Part shown: positions 28,066 through 37,123 of the stretch, piece by piece | Layout: the number at the start of each line of letters is the position of its first letter | How positions within the stretch are numbered: the first letter of the stretch is position 1 | Assembly: GCF_013004375.1 (NCBI RefSeq) | Contig: NZ_JABERI010000015.1 | Location: 1-64,000 of the forward strand | DNA from: Acinetobacter terrae | GTDB taxonomy: Bacteria > Pseudomonadota > Gammaproteobacteria > Pseudomonadales > Moraxellaceae | Direction: 5' to 3' | DNA: 64,000 nucleotides | Position numbers and translations under genes: made by a program | The notes under the pieces: generated by a model | What the model was told of the DNA's origin: nothing | Database searches by the model: none | The model's input: only the letters and a program-made list of their open reading frames with translations

Positions 28066-29535
28066 TTATGGCAATAAAGAGAATTTTTTAATTTTCTCCT
28101 TTTTTTCTTGATAGGCTTGGGTATCAGCCACAATTAATTGTTCTCTTAAATCTTTATACTCTTCCCAATGAAATGGTGGAATTGTATTTGGGGGATAAGG
28201 TTTTTGTTTATTACTTGATGCATATACTTCATTTCCACAAATAAATTCACATGCAGCTTTTGCACCTAATGCAAATAGTGCGGCTTTCTTTTCATCCGAC
28301 ATATTGAAGTCAAGAATACCAAATGTATCTGATTCATTATGCTTGATTTTCCCTAATATTCTTCTCACAATATTATTCGATTTATTTTTATTAGTGGGTA
28401 CATACTTTTGTGAAGTGTCTATATATGTAATCAATTGTTTGTAATCATCATTATTAAGCAAAAAAGTATAATCATTGGTATGAATGGTCGTTTTGACGAG
28501 TGCTGTTAAATAGTCAGATATACTGTCTACTGTTGAAGCTTTTTTCCTACTAATATCAAGTTTGACTCCAAATGTCGGACATAATGGAATGCTGTCCCGA
28601 GAATGAAAAACATCAATTGGAAAATTAGAGATCACACCACCATCAACAAGATAAGCAACTTCAGGAGGATTCCCTTCAAAACCAGTCAATACCTGCCAAA
28701 AATCTTCACGCTTTTCAGGTATCTTATTGATTCGAACAGGTTCAAAAAACAATGGAATGGACATAGAAGCCCTGACATAGTGTTTGGGATGAACTTCTAG
28801 GGGATTCTTCCAATATAAATACCCCATTTGAGGAAAAATAATTTTACTTTCAGTGGTAATATCCGATGCAATAATAGCCAACCTACTAGTTTTGAAATTA
28901 TTTTCAAAGCGTATCTGATCAAGAACAGGATATTTTCTTTTGCTAATTTCTCTAATTTTTAAATTTTTGTTCTCAAGTTTTTTAAAAAGTTTAGCCGTTG
29001 TTGAGGCATTATGCTGATTTAAAATGCTTTCTAACCAGTTTTCAAAGTACTGCCCCGGGTTGATACCCAGTTTATTTTTGCTAAATTTTCCGAGAGTTAA
29101 AAGACCTAACAGTTTTGGAAACATTGCAAAAAATGGATGATCTTTTTGCTCAATATCACTCGCTAATTCTTGAGCTAGAACCCCACCATCAACAAAACTT
29201 TTTAAATCCATTTTATTAAAAATAGCAAGGAGCTCTTCACTTTTTTTGTCAGATGATTGCCCTAAAGCTGCAAGAACTATCGCATTTATTGCACCTGCTG
29301 AAGTCCCTGCTAAGTTTAGAAAACGAATACCTGCTTGTTCTAGTGTGTATGTATAACCGATTAATGCAAGTCCCCACACCACACCTCCTTCTAATACTAA
29401 ATCAATATATTGGTTGCCTTGGTGATCGGTAATATCCGAGATTGGCTGCGCCGTAATTTTATTTCGAATTGAATTGATATAGCCATTTTGGCCATGAATG
29501 TCTTGATCATCTTTGATTAACGCAAGTAGAGCCAT
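28066..29535 (-). CDS. patatin-like phospholipase
   Basis: A 489-aa serine acyl hydrolase of the patatin/ExoU class, acting by a Ser-Asp dyad. The oxyanion loop is LEGGVVWGLAL (48-58), the nucleophile elbow GTSAG has Ser79, and the catalytic Asp is D298 in VDGGVISNFP. The middle region (about 95-220) is Lys-rich and variable. The ATG at 29535 is chosen because GAGGG lies seven bases upstream. No signal peptide, so it acts in the cytosol or is exported by another route. It lies between two tRNA-Arg copies in AT-rich DNA, its codon use is more AT-rich than the neighbours', and it was probably gained horizontally. It could be a phospholipase effector or defence-associated lipase, which cannot be decided here. 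Confidence 0.88.
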   Translation of the reverse strand: MALLALIKDDQDIHGQNGYINSIRNKITAQPISDITDHQGNQYIDLVLEGGVVWGLALIGYTYTLEQAGIRFLNLAGTSAGAINAIVLAALGQSSDKKSEELLAIFNKMDLKSFVDGGVLAQELASDIEQKDHPFFAMFPKLLGLLTLGKFSKNKLGINPGQYFENWLESILNQHNASTTAKLFKKLENKNLKIREISKRKYPVLDQIRFENNFKTSRLAIIASDITTESKIIFPQMGYLYWKNPLEVHPKHYVRASMSIPLFFEPVRINKIPEKREDFWQVLTGFEGNPPEVAYLVDGGVISNFPIDVFHSRDSIPLCPTFGVKLDISRKKASTVDSISDYLTALVKTTIHTNDYTFLLNNDDYKQLITYIDTSQKYVPTNKNKSNNIVRRILGKIKHNESDTFGILDFNMSDEKKAALFALGAKAACEFICGNEVYASSNKQKPYPPNTIPPFHWEEYKDLREQLIVADTQAYQEKKEKIKKFSLLP

Positions 29536-29704
29536 ATTCAAACCCTCACTATTATAATTTCTCGGACGTAAAACCTTTTTATTGAATTAATAAACTAAAC
29601 CTAAATATAAAAAAACTCTATGTTTGAAACTCTTTCTGACAAATGCAGTGAGGCATATTTTTGAAAATATTTAAGCAGTTTTAAGGGGAAGCTATAACTA
29701 AATT

Positions 29705-29755
29705 TCAGACACAAAAAAAACCGCAATTAAGCGGTCTCTTTCAGTATTACATCTT
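29705..29755 (-). repeat. diverged copy of the tRNA-Arg 3' flank (no tRNA)
   Basis: The stretch CAGACACAAAA + ACCGC-hairpin + TTTCAGTATTACATCT closely follows the sequence downstream of tRNA-Arg copies 1 and 2 but has no tRNA beside it. It can still fold as a terminator. It marks an old duplication or insertion junction between the patatin and RibD-like genes. Confidence 0.65.
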
Positions 29756-29830
29756 CTAATATAAATCATAGGGTCTTATTTCAACAAATCAAAACTCATT
29801 CCATCCAGACAATGATTTTATCATTTAGCA

Positions 29831-30430
29831 TTACCCCACCCTACCCATTTTCACTTCTCCTACCCGCTTGTAATAAGTGAACACCACACCACTTGATGTG
29901 ACCAAGCTATCCGTTAATTCAAAAGCCGTGGGAGTTGAACCCTCAGCAAATAAACATTTACCTGTACCCAGGATAATAGGAAAAGTCATCAAACAAAGTT
30001 CGTCAACCAGATCATGTTTGAAAAGTGTCTGGGTCATATTGGCACTGCCATGAACTTTGATATCACCACCTTCTGACGCTTTGAGCTTTTTCACATCATC
30101 AACATTTTTCAAAAAGACAGAATTTTGCCAGTCCGAGTGCCCCAAGCTACTGGACATCACATACTTAGTGACATCATTGATTCCTGCCCACATCTCCGCA
30201 TGCTTTGGCCAGTAAGCTTCCCAAATATTAAAAGTATTTTTTCCCAAAAGAATATCTGTGGACTGCATCCATTTTTGCATGATCGTATTGACTACTTCGT
30301 CTGCATCGGCCAAATAAGGGGCAACCCAGCCACCATATTTAAAGTTGCCTGATTGATCTTCCTCTGGTCCACCTGGTGCTTGAATAACGCCATCTAAAGT
30401 TATAAATTCCTGCACAATTATTTTTCTCAT
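29831..30430 (-). CDS. dihydrofolate reductase-like (RibD C-terminal domain) protein
   Basis: 199 aa of the YyaP/YwjB-like group: a DHFR-fold NADPH-binding oxidoreductase domain related to the C-terminal domain of RibD. It starts MRKIIVQEFITLDGVIQAPGGP, and has DILLGKNTFNIWEAYWP near residue 60, GGDIKVHGSANMTQTLF near 115 and ELCLMTFPIILGTGKCLF near 140. It is not the folate-pathway FolA, and the substrate is unknown. It lies between the duplicated tRNA flank and tRNA-Arg copy 2. Confidence 0.85.
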   Translation of the reverse strand: MRKIIVQEFITLDGVIQAPGGPEEDQSGNFKYGGWVAPYLADADEVVNTIMQKWMQSTDILLGKNTFNIWEAYWPKHAEMWAGINDVTKYVMSSSLGHSDWQNSVFLKNVDDVKKLKASEGGDIKVHGSANMTQTLFKHDLVDELCLMTFPIILGTGKCLFAEGSTPTAFELTDSLVTSSGVVFTYYKRVGEVKMGRVG

Positions 30431-30529
30431 CTTAATTTTTCTCGTATCAACCCTTTATTTTGTTTATTTTATAGCTCAGTATTTGTTTTTATTATTCAGC
30501 TTATTTCAATTCTATAAACTTCAGACACA

Positions 30530-30560
30530 AAAAAACCGCAACATGTGCGGTTTTTTCCAG
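30530..30560 (-). terminator. terminator after the tRNA-Ser-Arg-Arg cluster
   Basis: Minus strand stem AACCGCAC/GTGCGGTT (loop ATGTT region) followed by a T run. It is the same element as at 27597 with a changed loop. Confidence 0.8.
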
Positions 30561-30586
30561 TTTTACATCTGTCGATGTGTTCAAGT

Positions 30587-30663
30587 TGGTGCGCTCAGAG
30601 AGATTCGAACTCCCGACCCCTTAGTTCGTAGCCAAGTGCTCTATCCAGCTGAGCTATGAGCGC
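30587..30663 (-). tRNA. tRNA-Arg (anticodon ACG), copy 2
   Basis: 77 nt with encoded CCA, identical to copies 1 and 3. About 110 bp, including this gene and its 3' flank, is a perfect direct repeat of the copy 1 region 2.9 kb away. Confidence 0.97.
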
Positions 30664-30711
30664 GTACTTGAGTTGCTTTTCAGCATTCGTTACATTTACG
30701 TTTAACTTGAT

Positions 30712-30788
30712 TGGTGCGCTCAGAGAGATTCGAACTCCCGACCCCTTAGTTCGTAGCCAAGTGCTCTATCCAGCTGAGCTATGAGCGC
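30712..30788 (-). tRNA. tRNA-Arg (anticodon ACG), copy 3
   Basis: 77 nt with encoded CCA, identical to the other two copies. It lies 48 bp upstream of copy 2 and 15 bp downstream of tRNA-Ser, in one transcript. Confidence 0.97.
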
Positions 30789-30803
30789 ATTTCAAGTTAT
30801 TCG

Positions 30804-30895
30804 TGGCGGTGAGAGAGGGATTCGAACCCTCGGTGGGCTTTAAGACCCACGCTCCCTTAGCAGGGGAGTACCTTCAGCCACTCGGCCACCTCACC
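30804..30895 (-). tRNA. tRNA-Ser (anticodon GCT)
   Basis: 92 nt with encoded CCA and the long variable arm of class II tRNAs (GCGTGGGTC...GCCCAC stem). The anticodon arm CTCCC-CTGCTAA-GGGAG gives GCT, reading AGC and AGU. It is the first gene of the tRNA transcript. Confidence 0.97.
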
Positions 30896-30908
30896 GTAAC
30901 GAGCCGCC

Positions 30909-30937
30909 ATAATACAAACTAAACTCTACTTCTTCAA
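30909..30937 (-). promoter_or_regulatory. promoter of the tRNA-Ser-Arg-Arg transcript
   Basis: Minus strand: -35 TTGAAG (30932-30937), 17-bp spacer, -10 TATTAT (30909-30914), followed by a GC-rich discriminator (GGCGGC) as in stringently controlled stable-RNA promoters. Confidence 0.7.
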
Positions 30938-31162
30938 GTCACATTTCAAAAAATTCTGATATTTTTAATCAATCATCTATTTTTTATACGATTTCCGGCT
31001 ATATCGCCCTCTTTCCCCGGTTTTTTCGACAGTTGCTCGTGTGAAATGTGCCGCTTCCCTGTAAAATTGAAATTGAAAACACAATATTGCAATCATTTTC
31101 GTGCAGTATCATGCTGCATGACTTATGCTAATCCTATCTTCTGACATGAAGCCAAAGACATT

Positions 31163-33589
31163 ATGAAAAATTGGGTCGACCCTGAAGCTAAGGCTGAAGC
31201 CGAACGTTATGACAATCCTATTCCAAGCCGTATTCTCATTTCAGAAACGATTGAAAAATTACAAGCACCACAATCTCATGCAGATTTAGTGGAACACTTT
31301 AATATTGCAGATGAAAGAAGTATAGAAGCACTCAGCCATCGTTTAAGTGCCATGGTACGCGATGGTCAATTGATGAAAGATGGATTTAAGTTCCTGCTTG
31401 CAACCAGCCAACCGACTCATGAAGCAACTGTATACATCAACTCGAAAGGTTTAGGTACAGCAAAAATTTCCGATCATGATGATATTTTATTGCCAGAACG
31501 TGAACTGCGTTTGGTCTTTAATGGTGACCGCGTTAAAGTGCGTCAGACTTCGGTTGACCGTAAAGGTAAACCTTGGGGTTTTATTACTGAAGTTGTACAG
31601 CATCGTGTAAAACAGATTATTGGTAAAGTTGCGGTTTACGACGGCGAATACTTTATTCAGCCTGCAAATCCAAATGCACATCAACCAATTACCTTAGAAA
31701 AAGAACTGATTGAACATGCCCACGTCAAGGTCGGTGATTCTGTTCGTGTAGCCATTGATGATTACCCGACCCGTGAAGAATTGCCTACAGGACACATCGT
31801 GCAATCGATGGCGGACAAGGCAGACACTGAAATCATTATTCCGCAAACCATTTTAGAATTTGGTTTGCCGTATGAATTTCCGGAAGAAGTGGTTCGTGAA
31901 GCAGAAAGCTTTAAAGAACCAAATGAACAGGATCGCCAAGGTCGTATCGATTTACGTGATTTAGCCTTAGTTACTATTGATGGTGAAGATGCGCGCGACT
32001 TTGACGATGCGGTGTATGCTGAAAAACGTCCAGGTGGCGGTTACCGTGTGGTGGTTGCGATTGCTGACGTCAGTCATTATGTACGTAACGATCACCCGCT
32101 GGATGAGGAAGCAAAAGAACGTGGTACTTCAGTGTATTTCCCGCACTACGTTTTGCCAATGTTGCCTGAAGCACTCTCCAATGGTTTGTGCTCACTGAAT
32201 CCACACGTAGACCGTCTATGTATGGTGTGTGATTTGACCTTATCCCGCGCGGGTAAAGTGACAGGCTTCCAGTTCTATCCATCAGTGATGCATTCAAAAG
32301 CACGCTTGACCTATACTCAGGTTGCGCAATATTTTGATGGCGAAAGCGATGCGATTCCTGACGACCGCAGTGTGCACAAGTCATTGAATACCCTGTTCCA
32401 ACTGTATCAGACCCTCAAAGGTTTACGTGCCGAACGCCATGCGATGGAATTCGAAACCGTTGAAACCTACATGACTTTTGATGAGTTAGGCGGGATTAAA
32501 GAAATTCTGCCTCGTTCACGCAATGAAGCGCATAAACTGATTGAAGAATGTATGTTGCTTGCCAATGTGGCAGCAGCAGAATATGCCTTAGAAAATGACA
32601 TTCCAATGTTGTACCGTGTGCATGAGCCACCTGAATTTTCGCGTATCCAAAAAGTTCGTGAGTATGTGAAGTTGCTTGGCCTGCCATTTCCTGAACAGCC
32701 AACCCAAAAAGATTACCAAGCGGTGATTGATGCGACTAAAGACCGTATTGACGCGCCAAGTATTCATGCCGTGTTGTTACGTTCAATGATGCAGGCCTAT
32801 TACGGCGCAAACAACGCCGGGCATTTTGGTTTGGCTTATGATGCCTATACGCACTTCACTTCACCAATTCGTCGTTACCCTGACTTGCTGTTGCACCGTG
32901 CCATCAAAGCGCATTTAAAACAAAAGCCTTTCGCGCTTTCAGGTGCCGCTTTAGATGATGCCGGAGAACATTTCTCTCAAACTGAACGCCGTGCTGACGA
33001 AGCATCTCGCTCTGTGACCACATGGTTGAAATGTCACTATATGCAGCAGCATTTAGGTGAAGAATTTGTGGGTATCATCAGTGCAGTGGCTGAATTTGGT
33101 TTATTCGTCACCCTTAAAGACCTCTATGTCGATGGCATGATTCATGTTAGCCAATTGGGCGATGACTTCTTTGTTTATGATCAAGCCAACCAAAGCTTGA
33201 TCGGTCAAAGTCGTGGTCAAACCTTTAGTCTGGGTGATGAAGTCAAAATTAAAGTTGCAGCCGTGAATCTGGAAGATCGTAAGATTGACTTTCAACTGTT
33301 GCAACAAATGACTCATGCCGGTCGTGCTATTCGTAGCCGAGCACCGCGTGTTGCCAAAACTACAGCGAAAGAAGAGGTTTATACCCCTCGTGCTAAAGCC
33401 GTAGTCAGTGAAGATGGTGAACAGCCCATTCGCAAGAAAAAGCCAAAAACCAAGTCAGATGCTTTTGCTAAAAAGTCAGATAAAAAACCTGCAGCTAAAT
33501 CGGACCTAAAAGCCAAAGATAAAGACAAAGTGAAGAAAAAGTCTAAGCCAAAAAAGAAAAAGGCCAATGCGAAACCTAAGATAGAGTAA
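31163..33589 (+). CDS. rnr: ribonuclease R
   Basis: Processive 3'-5' hydrolytic exoribonuclease that degrades structured RNA and helps rRNA and tmRNA quality control. The 808-aa layout is: N-terminal helix-turn-helix-like region (about 20-85), cold-shock domains (85-240), and RNB catalytic domain with metal-binding aspartates in DGEDARDFDD (D273, D279, D281, D282). An S1 domain follows (EFVGIISAVAEFGLFVTL, about 640-720), then a Lys-rich basic tail (about 735-808) that in this family aids binding of structured RNA. It stands alone with a terminator. Confidence 0.97.
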   Translation: MKNWVDPEAKAEAERYDNPIPSRILISETIEKLQAPQSHADLVEHFNIADERSIEALSHRLSAMVRDGQLMKDGFKFLLATSQPTHEATVYINSKGLGTAKISDHDDILLPERELRLVFNGDRVKVRQTSVDRKGKPWGFITEVVQHRVKQIIGKVAVYDGEYFIQPANPNAHQPITLEKELIEHAHVKVGDSVRVAIDDYPTREELPTGHIVQSMADKADTEIIIPQTILEFGLPYEFPEEVVREAESFKEPNEQDRQGRIDLRDLALVTIDGEDARDFDDAVYAEKRPGGGYRVVVAIADVSHYVRNDHPLDEEAKERGTSVYFPHYVLPMLPEALSNGLCSLNPHVDRLCMVCDLTLSRAGKVTGFQFYPSVMHSKARLTYTQVAQYFDGESDAIPDDRSVHKSLNTLFQLYQTLKGLRAERHAMEFETVETYMTFDELGGIKEILPRSRNEAHKLIEECMLLANVAAAEYALENDIPMLYRVHEPPEFSRIQKVREYVKLLGLPFPEQPTQKDYQAVIDATKDRIDAPSIHAVLLRSMMQAYYGANNAGHFGLAYDAYTHFTSPIRRYPDLLLHRAIKAHLKQKPFALSGAALDDAGEHFSQTERRADEASRSVTTWLKCHYMQQHLGEEFVGIISAVAEFGLFVTLKDLYVDGMIHVSQLGDDFFVYDQANQSLIGQSRGQTFSLGDEVKIKVAAVNLEDRKIDFQLLQQMTHAGRAIRSRAPRVAKTTAKEEVYTPRAKAVVSEDGEQPIRKKKPKTKSDAFAKKSDKKPAAKSDLKAKDKDKVKKKSKPKKKKANAKPKIE

Positions 33590-33594
33590 ATTCA

Positions 33595-33622
33595 AAAAAG
33601 AGAGCTTCGGCTCTCTTTTTTT
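33595..33622 (+). terminator. terminator of rnr
   Basis: Stem AAAGAGAGC/GCTCTCTTT with loop TTCG and a T run, a few bases after the stop. Confidence 0.93.
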
Positions 33623-33660
33623 ATTTATAATCAGCACACTATAAAAAATTAAAAAGATCT

Positions 33661-34251
33661 ATGCCAATTCTTCAAATCACAAAATTTTACTACCATTACT
33701 ATGTATGTCTTCTTATGTTCTGTTTGATGATCAGCGGAACTATTTATCTCTTATGCAGTAACTTCTCCCCAACTCCGACGATCCAAATCATCGCCCTAAC
33801 CATTTCAGTCATTCTCTATATTTGGCTGCTGTTATATTTTATTTACTTAAATAAACGCCAAGAGTGGTTTATTCCTCATCACTGGAAAAATGTTCGCAAA
33901 AGACCTAGGTTCTACTGCTTGCTAATTTTTCCACTCGTTATTATTTTTCTATTTTGGCTCAATCTTTCTGGCACACTTCTCATGTTTTATACAGCGATGG
34001 TCGGAAAACAGCAGCTGATCCATACGCAAGCCCAAGCTACTAAAAATTCGTTTAAAGGTAAAATCTCTTATTACTTGAAAACACCTTATAGATCCTCTCC
34101 AATTTTTAAAATCAGCCCTGAGCAATATCAGCGCTACCAGAATCAGCAAGTCCGCCTACAATTGACCATTCGCCAAAGTTCAGTTGGAACATCCGTCAAA
34201 TCTATTAATCATATTCAGGTTAAGCCGAAAACTACCAATAAGGAACAATAA
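33661..34251 (+). CDS. hypothetical membrane protein, 196 aa
   Basis: Not recognised. Three predicted membrane helices (about residues 13-33, 41-64, 86-112) are followed by a soluble C-terminal part of about 80 residues with short strands (KGKISYYLKTP, QVRLQLTIRQS). It lies between rnr and the M3 peptidase gene. No clear ribosome binding site, and no family name is offered. Confidence 0.65.
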   Translation: MPILQITKFYYHYYVCLLMFCLMISGTIYLLCSNFSPTPTIQIIALTISVILYIWLLLYFIYLNKRQEWFIPHHWKNVRKRPRFYCLLIFPLVIIFLFWLNLSGTLLMFYTAMVGKQQLIHTQAQATKNSFKGKISYYLKTPYRSSPIFKISPEQYQRYQNQQVRLQLTIRQSSVGTSVKSINHIQVKPKTTNKEQ

Positions 34252-34329
34252 ATCCTGATCGAGTCTTGATTTCCCCTGTCATAAGCCCTACATCTACTAA
34301 TAAGTTTATAAATGATATGGCGTATAGAA

Positions 34330-36369
34330 ATGACTTTAGAAAAGGCGACTTTGCCTGTTCCACAATTTGATCAAATTCAACTTGCAGATTTAAAACAACA
34401 GATTGAACAAGCCATTCAACAAGGACAAAACTTTTTAAATAATTTAACTGAAGTCCCTGACAGTATTCAGGCACAACAGGCCGTATTAGATCAGGTCGAT
34501 ACCCTCGAAAATAATATGAGTGAATCCTGGGGTGTGCTGTCACATCTAAATGCGGTGATGAACAATGCAGAAACCCGCGAACTCTATCAATCCCTGCTGC
34601 CTGCTTTAAGCGAATACTATACTCAACTGGGTCAACACACGGTGTTGTATCAAACCTATCAACATGTACATGATGCGCCCCAGTTTAATACGCTTCCTGC
34701 TGCACACAAAAGTGCGATTAAACTGGCACTCCGTGACTTTAAACTTTCAGGTGTGGCTTTAAAAGGCGAAGCCAAAACACGTTATGCGGAAATTTCTGCA
34801 CGTTTATCTCAGCTTTCATCTGACTTCTCCAATCATGTGCTGGATGCAACCCAAGCCTACTTCAAACCACTGACTGAAGAACAACTCAAAGGCTTACCGC
34901 AAAGCAGCATCGATCTACTCAAACAATATGGTCAGCAACGTGAACTTGAACAGGCGGTTGCCACTTTAGATATTCCCTCTTATCTTGCCATCATGACCTA
35001 TGCAGATGATCGTGCCTTACGTGAGGAACTGTATAAAGCCTATACCACACGTGCCTCTGATCAGTCTGAACATACAGAGTTTGATAACACCAAAATCATC
35101 GAAGAAATCTTAAGCCTGCGTCACGAAATGGCACAGCTGTTAGGCTTTAACAACTATGCCGAGCTTTCGCTGGCCAGCAAAATGGCACCTGATGTAGAAA
35201 CTGTCGATAAATTTCTGGTTGACCTAGCCGAACATGCCCGTGCACCAGCAACGCAAGAAATTGCCGAACTCAAAGCCATCGCATCTCAAGACGGGATTCA
35301 GGATTTACAACCTTGGGATACCGGCTACTATTCTGAAAAGCTCAAAGTTCAGCAATTCAATTTATCTCAAGAATCATTAAAACCCTACTTCCCTGCACCG
35401 AAAATTCTGCAAGGCCTGTTCAGCATTGTGAATCGTCTTTACGGCATCAACATTGTGGAACGGGAAGCGCCAGTTTGGCATTCCGATGCACGTTATTTTG
35501 AACTGGAAGATCAAGGCAATGTAGTTGGCGGTTTTTACTTTGATCTGTATGCCCGCAGTGGAAAACGCGGTGGTGCATGGATGAGTGGCTTCCGTTCACG
35601 CATGCAAACTAAAAATGGCTTACAAAAACCGATTTGCTACATGGTGTGTAACTTCACTCCTGCGGTCGGCGATCAACCGGCACTGCTCACCCATGATGAA
35701 GTGAATACCTTATTCCATGAATTTGGTCATGGCTTGCATCACATGTTGACCGAAGTCGACCATATTGCGGTAGCAGGAACGCACGGCGTCGATTGGGATG
35801 CTGTCGAACTGCCAAGTCAATTTATGGAATTCTGGACGTGGGATACCGACAGTCTGGATCTGCTCAGCGAACACATCGAAACCAAACAGCATCTTCCACA
35901 AGATTTACTCAAATCTTTACTCGATGCACGTTTTTTCCAGTCCGGCATGCAAACCTTGCGTCAGATCGAATTTGCCTTGTTTGACTTGTCGATTCACAAG
36001 CACAGCTCCGCTTTAAATGCAGAACAAGTCCAAGCCACCCTGGATGATATTCGTCAAAAATATGCGGTCGCACCAACGGCAAGTTATAACCGTTTTCAGC
36101 ATAGTTTTAGCCATATTTTTGCCGGTGGCTATGCTGCAGGTTATTACTCGTATAAATGGGCGGAAGTTTTGGCCAGTGATGCCTTTGATCGTTTCGAACA
36201 GGAAGGAATTTTTAATGTTCAGACCGGAAAAGAATTTCGTCAATTTATTCTAGCAGTTGGCGGAAAAGATACAGCACTTGATGCGTTTATCAATTTCCGC
36301 GGACGCGAGCCAAAAATAGATGCGTTATTACGTCATCAAGGTTGGACGAACCCCTCTAAAAACGCTTAA
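34330..36369 (+). CDS. prlC: M3-family zinc metallopeptidase, oligopeptidase A type
   Basis: Cytosolic enzyme cleaving short peptides, including cleaved signal peptides. The zinc site is HEFGH (H463, E464, H467) with E493 in VELPSQF as third ligand, followed by GTHGVDWD-type M3 signatures. At 679 aa it matches oligopeptidase A. The start at 34330 (MTLEKATLP) is chosen over the ATG at 34312, whose extra residues fall outside the family. It is followed 35 bp on by the YheV-type zinc ribbon, a common pairing in gammaproteobacteria. Confidence 0.92.
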   Translation: MTLEKATLPVPQFDQIQLADLKQQIEQAIQQGQNFLNNLTEVPDSIQAQQAVLDQVDTLENNMSESWGVLSHLNAVMNNAETRELYQSLLPALSEYYTQLGQHTVLYQTYQHVHDAPQFNTLPAAHKSAIKLALRDFKLSGVALKGEAKTRYAEISARLSQLSSDFSNHVLDATQAYFKPLTEEQLKGLPQSSIDLLKQYGQQRELEQAVATLDIPSYLAIMTYADDRALREELYKAYTTRASDQSEHTEFDNTKIIEEILSLRHEMAQLLGFNNYAELSLASKMAPDVETVDKFLVDLAEHARAPATQEIAELKAIASQDGIQDLQPWDTGYYSEKLKVQQFNLSQESLKPYFPAPKILQGLFSIVNRLYGINIVEREAPVWHSDARYFELEDQGNVVGGFYFDLYARSGKRGGAWMSGFRSRMQTKNGLQKPICYMVCNFTPAVGDQPALLTHDEVNTLFHEFGHGLHHMLTEVDHIAVAGTHGVDWDAVELPSQFMEFWTWDTDSLDLLSEHIETKQHLPQDLLKSLLDARFFQSGMQTLRQIEFALFDLSIHKHSSALNAEQVQATLDDIRQKYAVAPTASYNRFQHSFSHIFAGGYAAGYYSYKWAEVLASDAFDRFEQEGIFNVQTGKEFRQFILAVGGKDTALDAFINFRGREPKIDALLRHQGWTNPSKNA

Positions 36370-36404
36370 ACTAGGCGCCTTAGATTGATCAGAAGGTAAG
36401 TAAG

Positions 36405-36620
36405 ATGGCTATTAAACGTCGTTTCATTGCAGGTGCAAAATGTCCTAAATGTGAAGCGCTAGATAGAGTAGTCATGCTTACCTCTGGCGAAGATGAATGG
36501 ATTGAATGTGTTGAATGCGATTATACAGAAAACCGCCCAACGCATATTGATGAACCACAAATGCCGGAAGTACCGGATGAAGTGGGCGTTATTCAATTCA
36601 AACCTCGTCAGCCAAAATAA
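36405..36620 (+). CDS. yheV: YheV-family zinc-ribbon protein
   Basis: 71-aa protein with a four-Cys zinc ribbon: C13, C16, C35 and C38. The N-terminus MAIKRRFIAGAKCPKC and the C-terminal GVIQFKPR are typical of the YheV family. AAGG lies nine bases before the ATG. It is probably co-transcribed with the M3 peptidase upstream and the membrane-anchored protein 15 bp downstream. The function is unknown. Confidence 0.88.
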   Translation: MAIKRRFIAGAKCPKCEALDRVVMLTSGEDEWIECVECDYTENRPTHIDEPQMPEVPDEVGVIQFKPRQPK

Positions 36621-36635
36621 AAACAGGTTCAACAC

Positions 36636-37067
36636 ATGACGTTAGATCAAAGAAATAGCCCAAAACTTTTGTTGGGCATTACTGGGGGCTTGGTTGCAAT
36701 CATTGTGCTTTTTTTGGCATATCAATGGTTTTTTGCAACATCAAACGAAGTACTTCCTGAACATGAAGGAACCAGCTTAAATACACCGGCAAAGCCTGCG
36801 GCTTCTGCTGAAGCTAAACCGACTGAACCCGAAGTTGCGACAGATGAAAAAACCATTCAATTGGTCGATGAAAAAATTCTGAAAACAGCTGTTCCAGAGA
36901 ATGAATCATTAGCTAAAGAAGAAGTCGCTAAACTGGAAGATATTCAAATGCAACTGAAGGATCAGGAAGCCATATTGAAAGCACAACATGCAGATGCCGA
37001 TGACTTAGTTGCACTAAAAGAAGAGCAAATTAAATTACTCGAAGCTCAACTGGCTCAGAAACAATAA
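36636..37067 (+). CDS. membrane-anchored coiled-coil protein
   Basis: 143 aa: short cytosolic start, one membrane helix (about 14-33), an Ala/Pro/Glu-rich linker (45-70) and a C-terminal helix rich in Glu, Lys, Gln and Leu (about 93-143) likely to form a coiled coil. It faces the periplasm if the positive-inside rule holds. AGG precedes the start at good spacing. No family is recognised. It follows yheV closely and is probably in its operon. Confidence 0.72.
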   Translation: MTLDQRNSPKLLLGITGGLVAIIVLFLAYQWFFATSNEVLPEHEGTSLNTPAKPAASAEAKPTEPEVATDEKTIQLVDEKILKTAVPENESLAKEEVAKLEDIQMQLKDQEAILKAQHADADDLVALKEEQIKLLEAQLAQKQ

Positions 37068-37083
37068 TTTTATAATGGAAGAT

Positions 37084-37122
37084 TCAGCTAAAATCTCAGC
37101 AAACATTCTAGCTGATTTTTTT
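37084..37122 (+). terminator. terminator-like hairpin abutting the next start codon
   Basis: Arms TCAGCTA/TAGCTGA, 18-nt loop, then seven T residues. The T run ends one base before the ATG of the DMT transporter gene, in the place where its ribosome binding site should be. Confidence 0.5.
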
Positions 37123-37123
37123 C

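Noticed and set aside
27731-30586. Integrated prophage or mobile element with integrase at tRNA-Arg
   Set aside because: Only two cargo genes lie between the tRNA copies, and no integrase, transposase or phage gene was seen.
33370-33589. Lys-rich tail of RNase R as a possible frameshift or fusion
   Set aside because: Basic low-complexity C-terminal tails are normal for RNase R; frame and terminator are intact.
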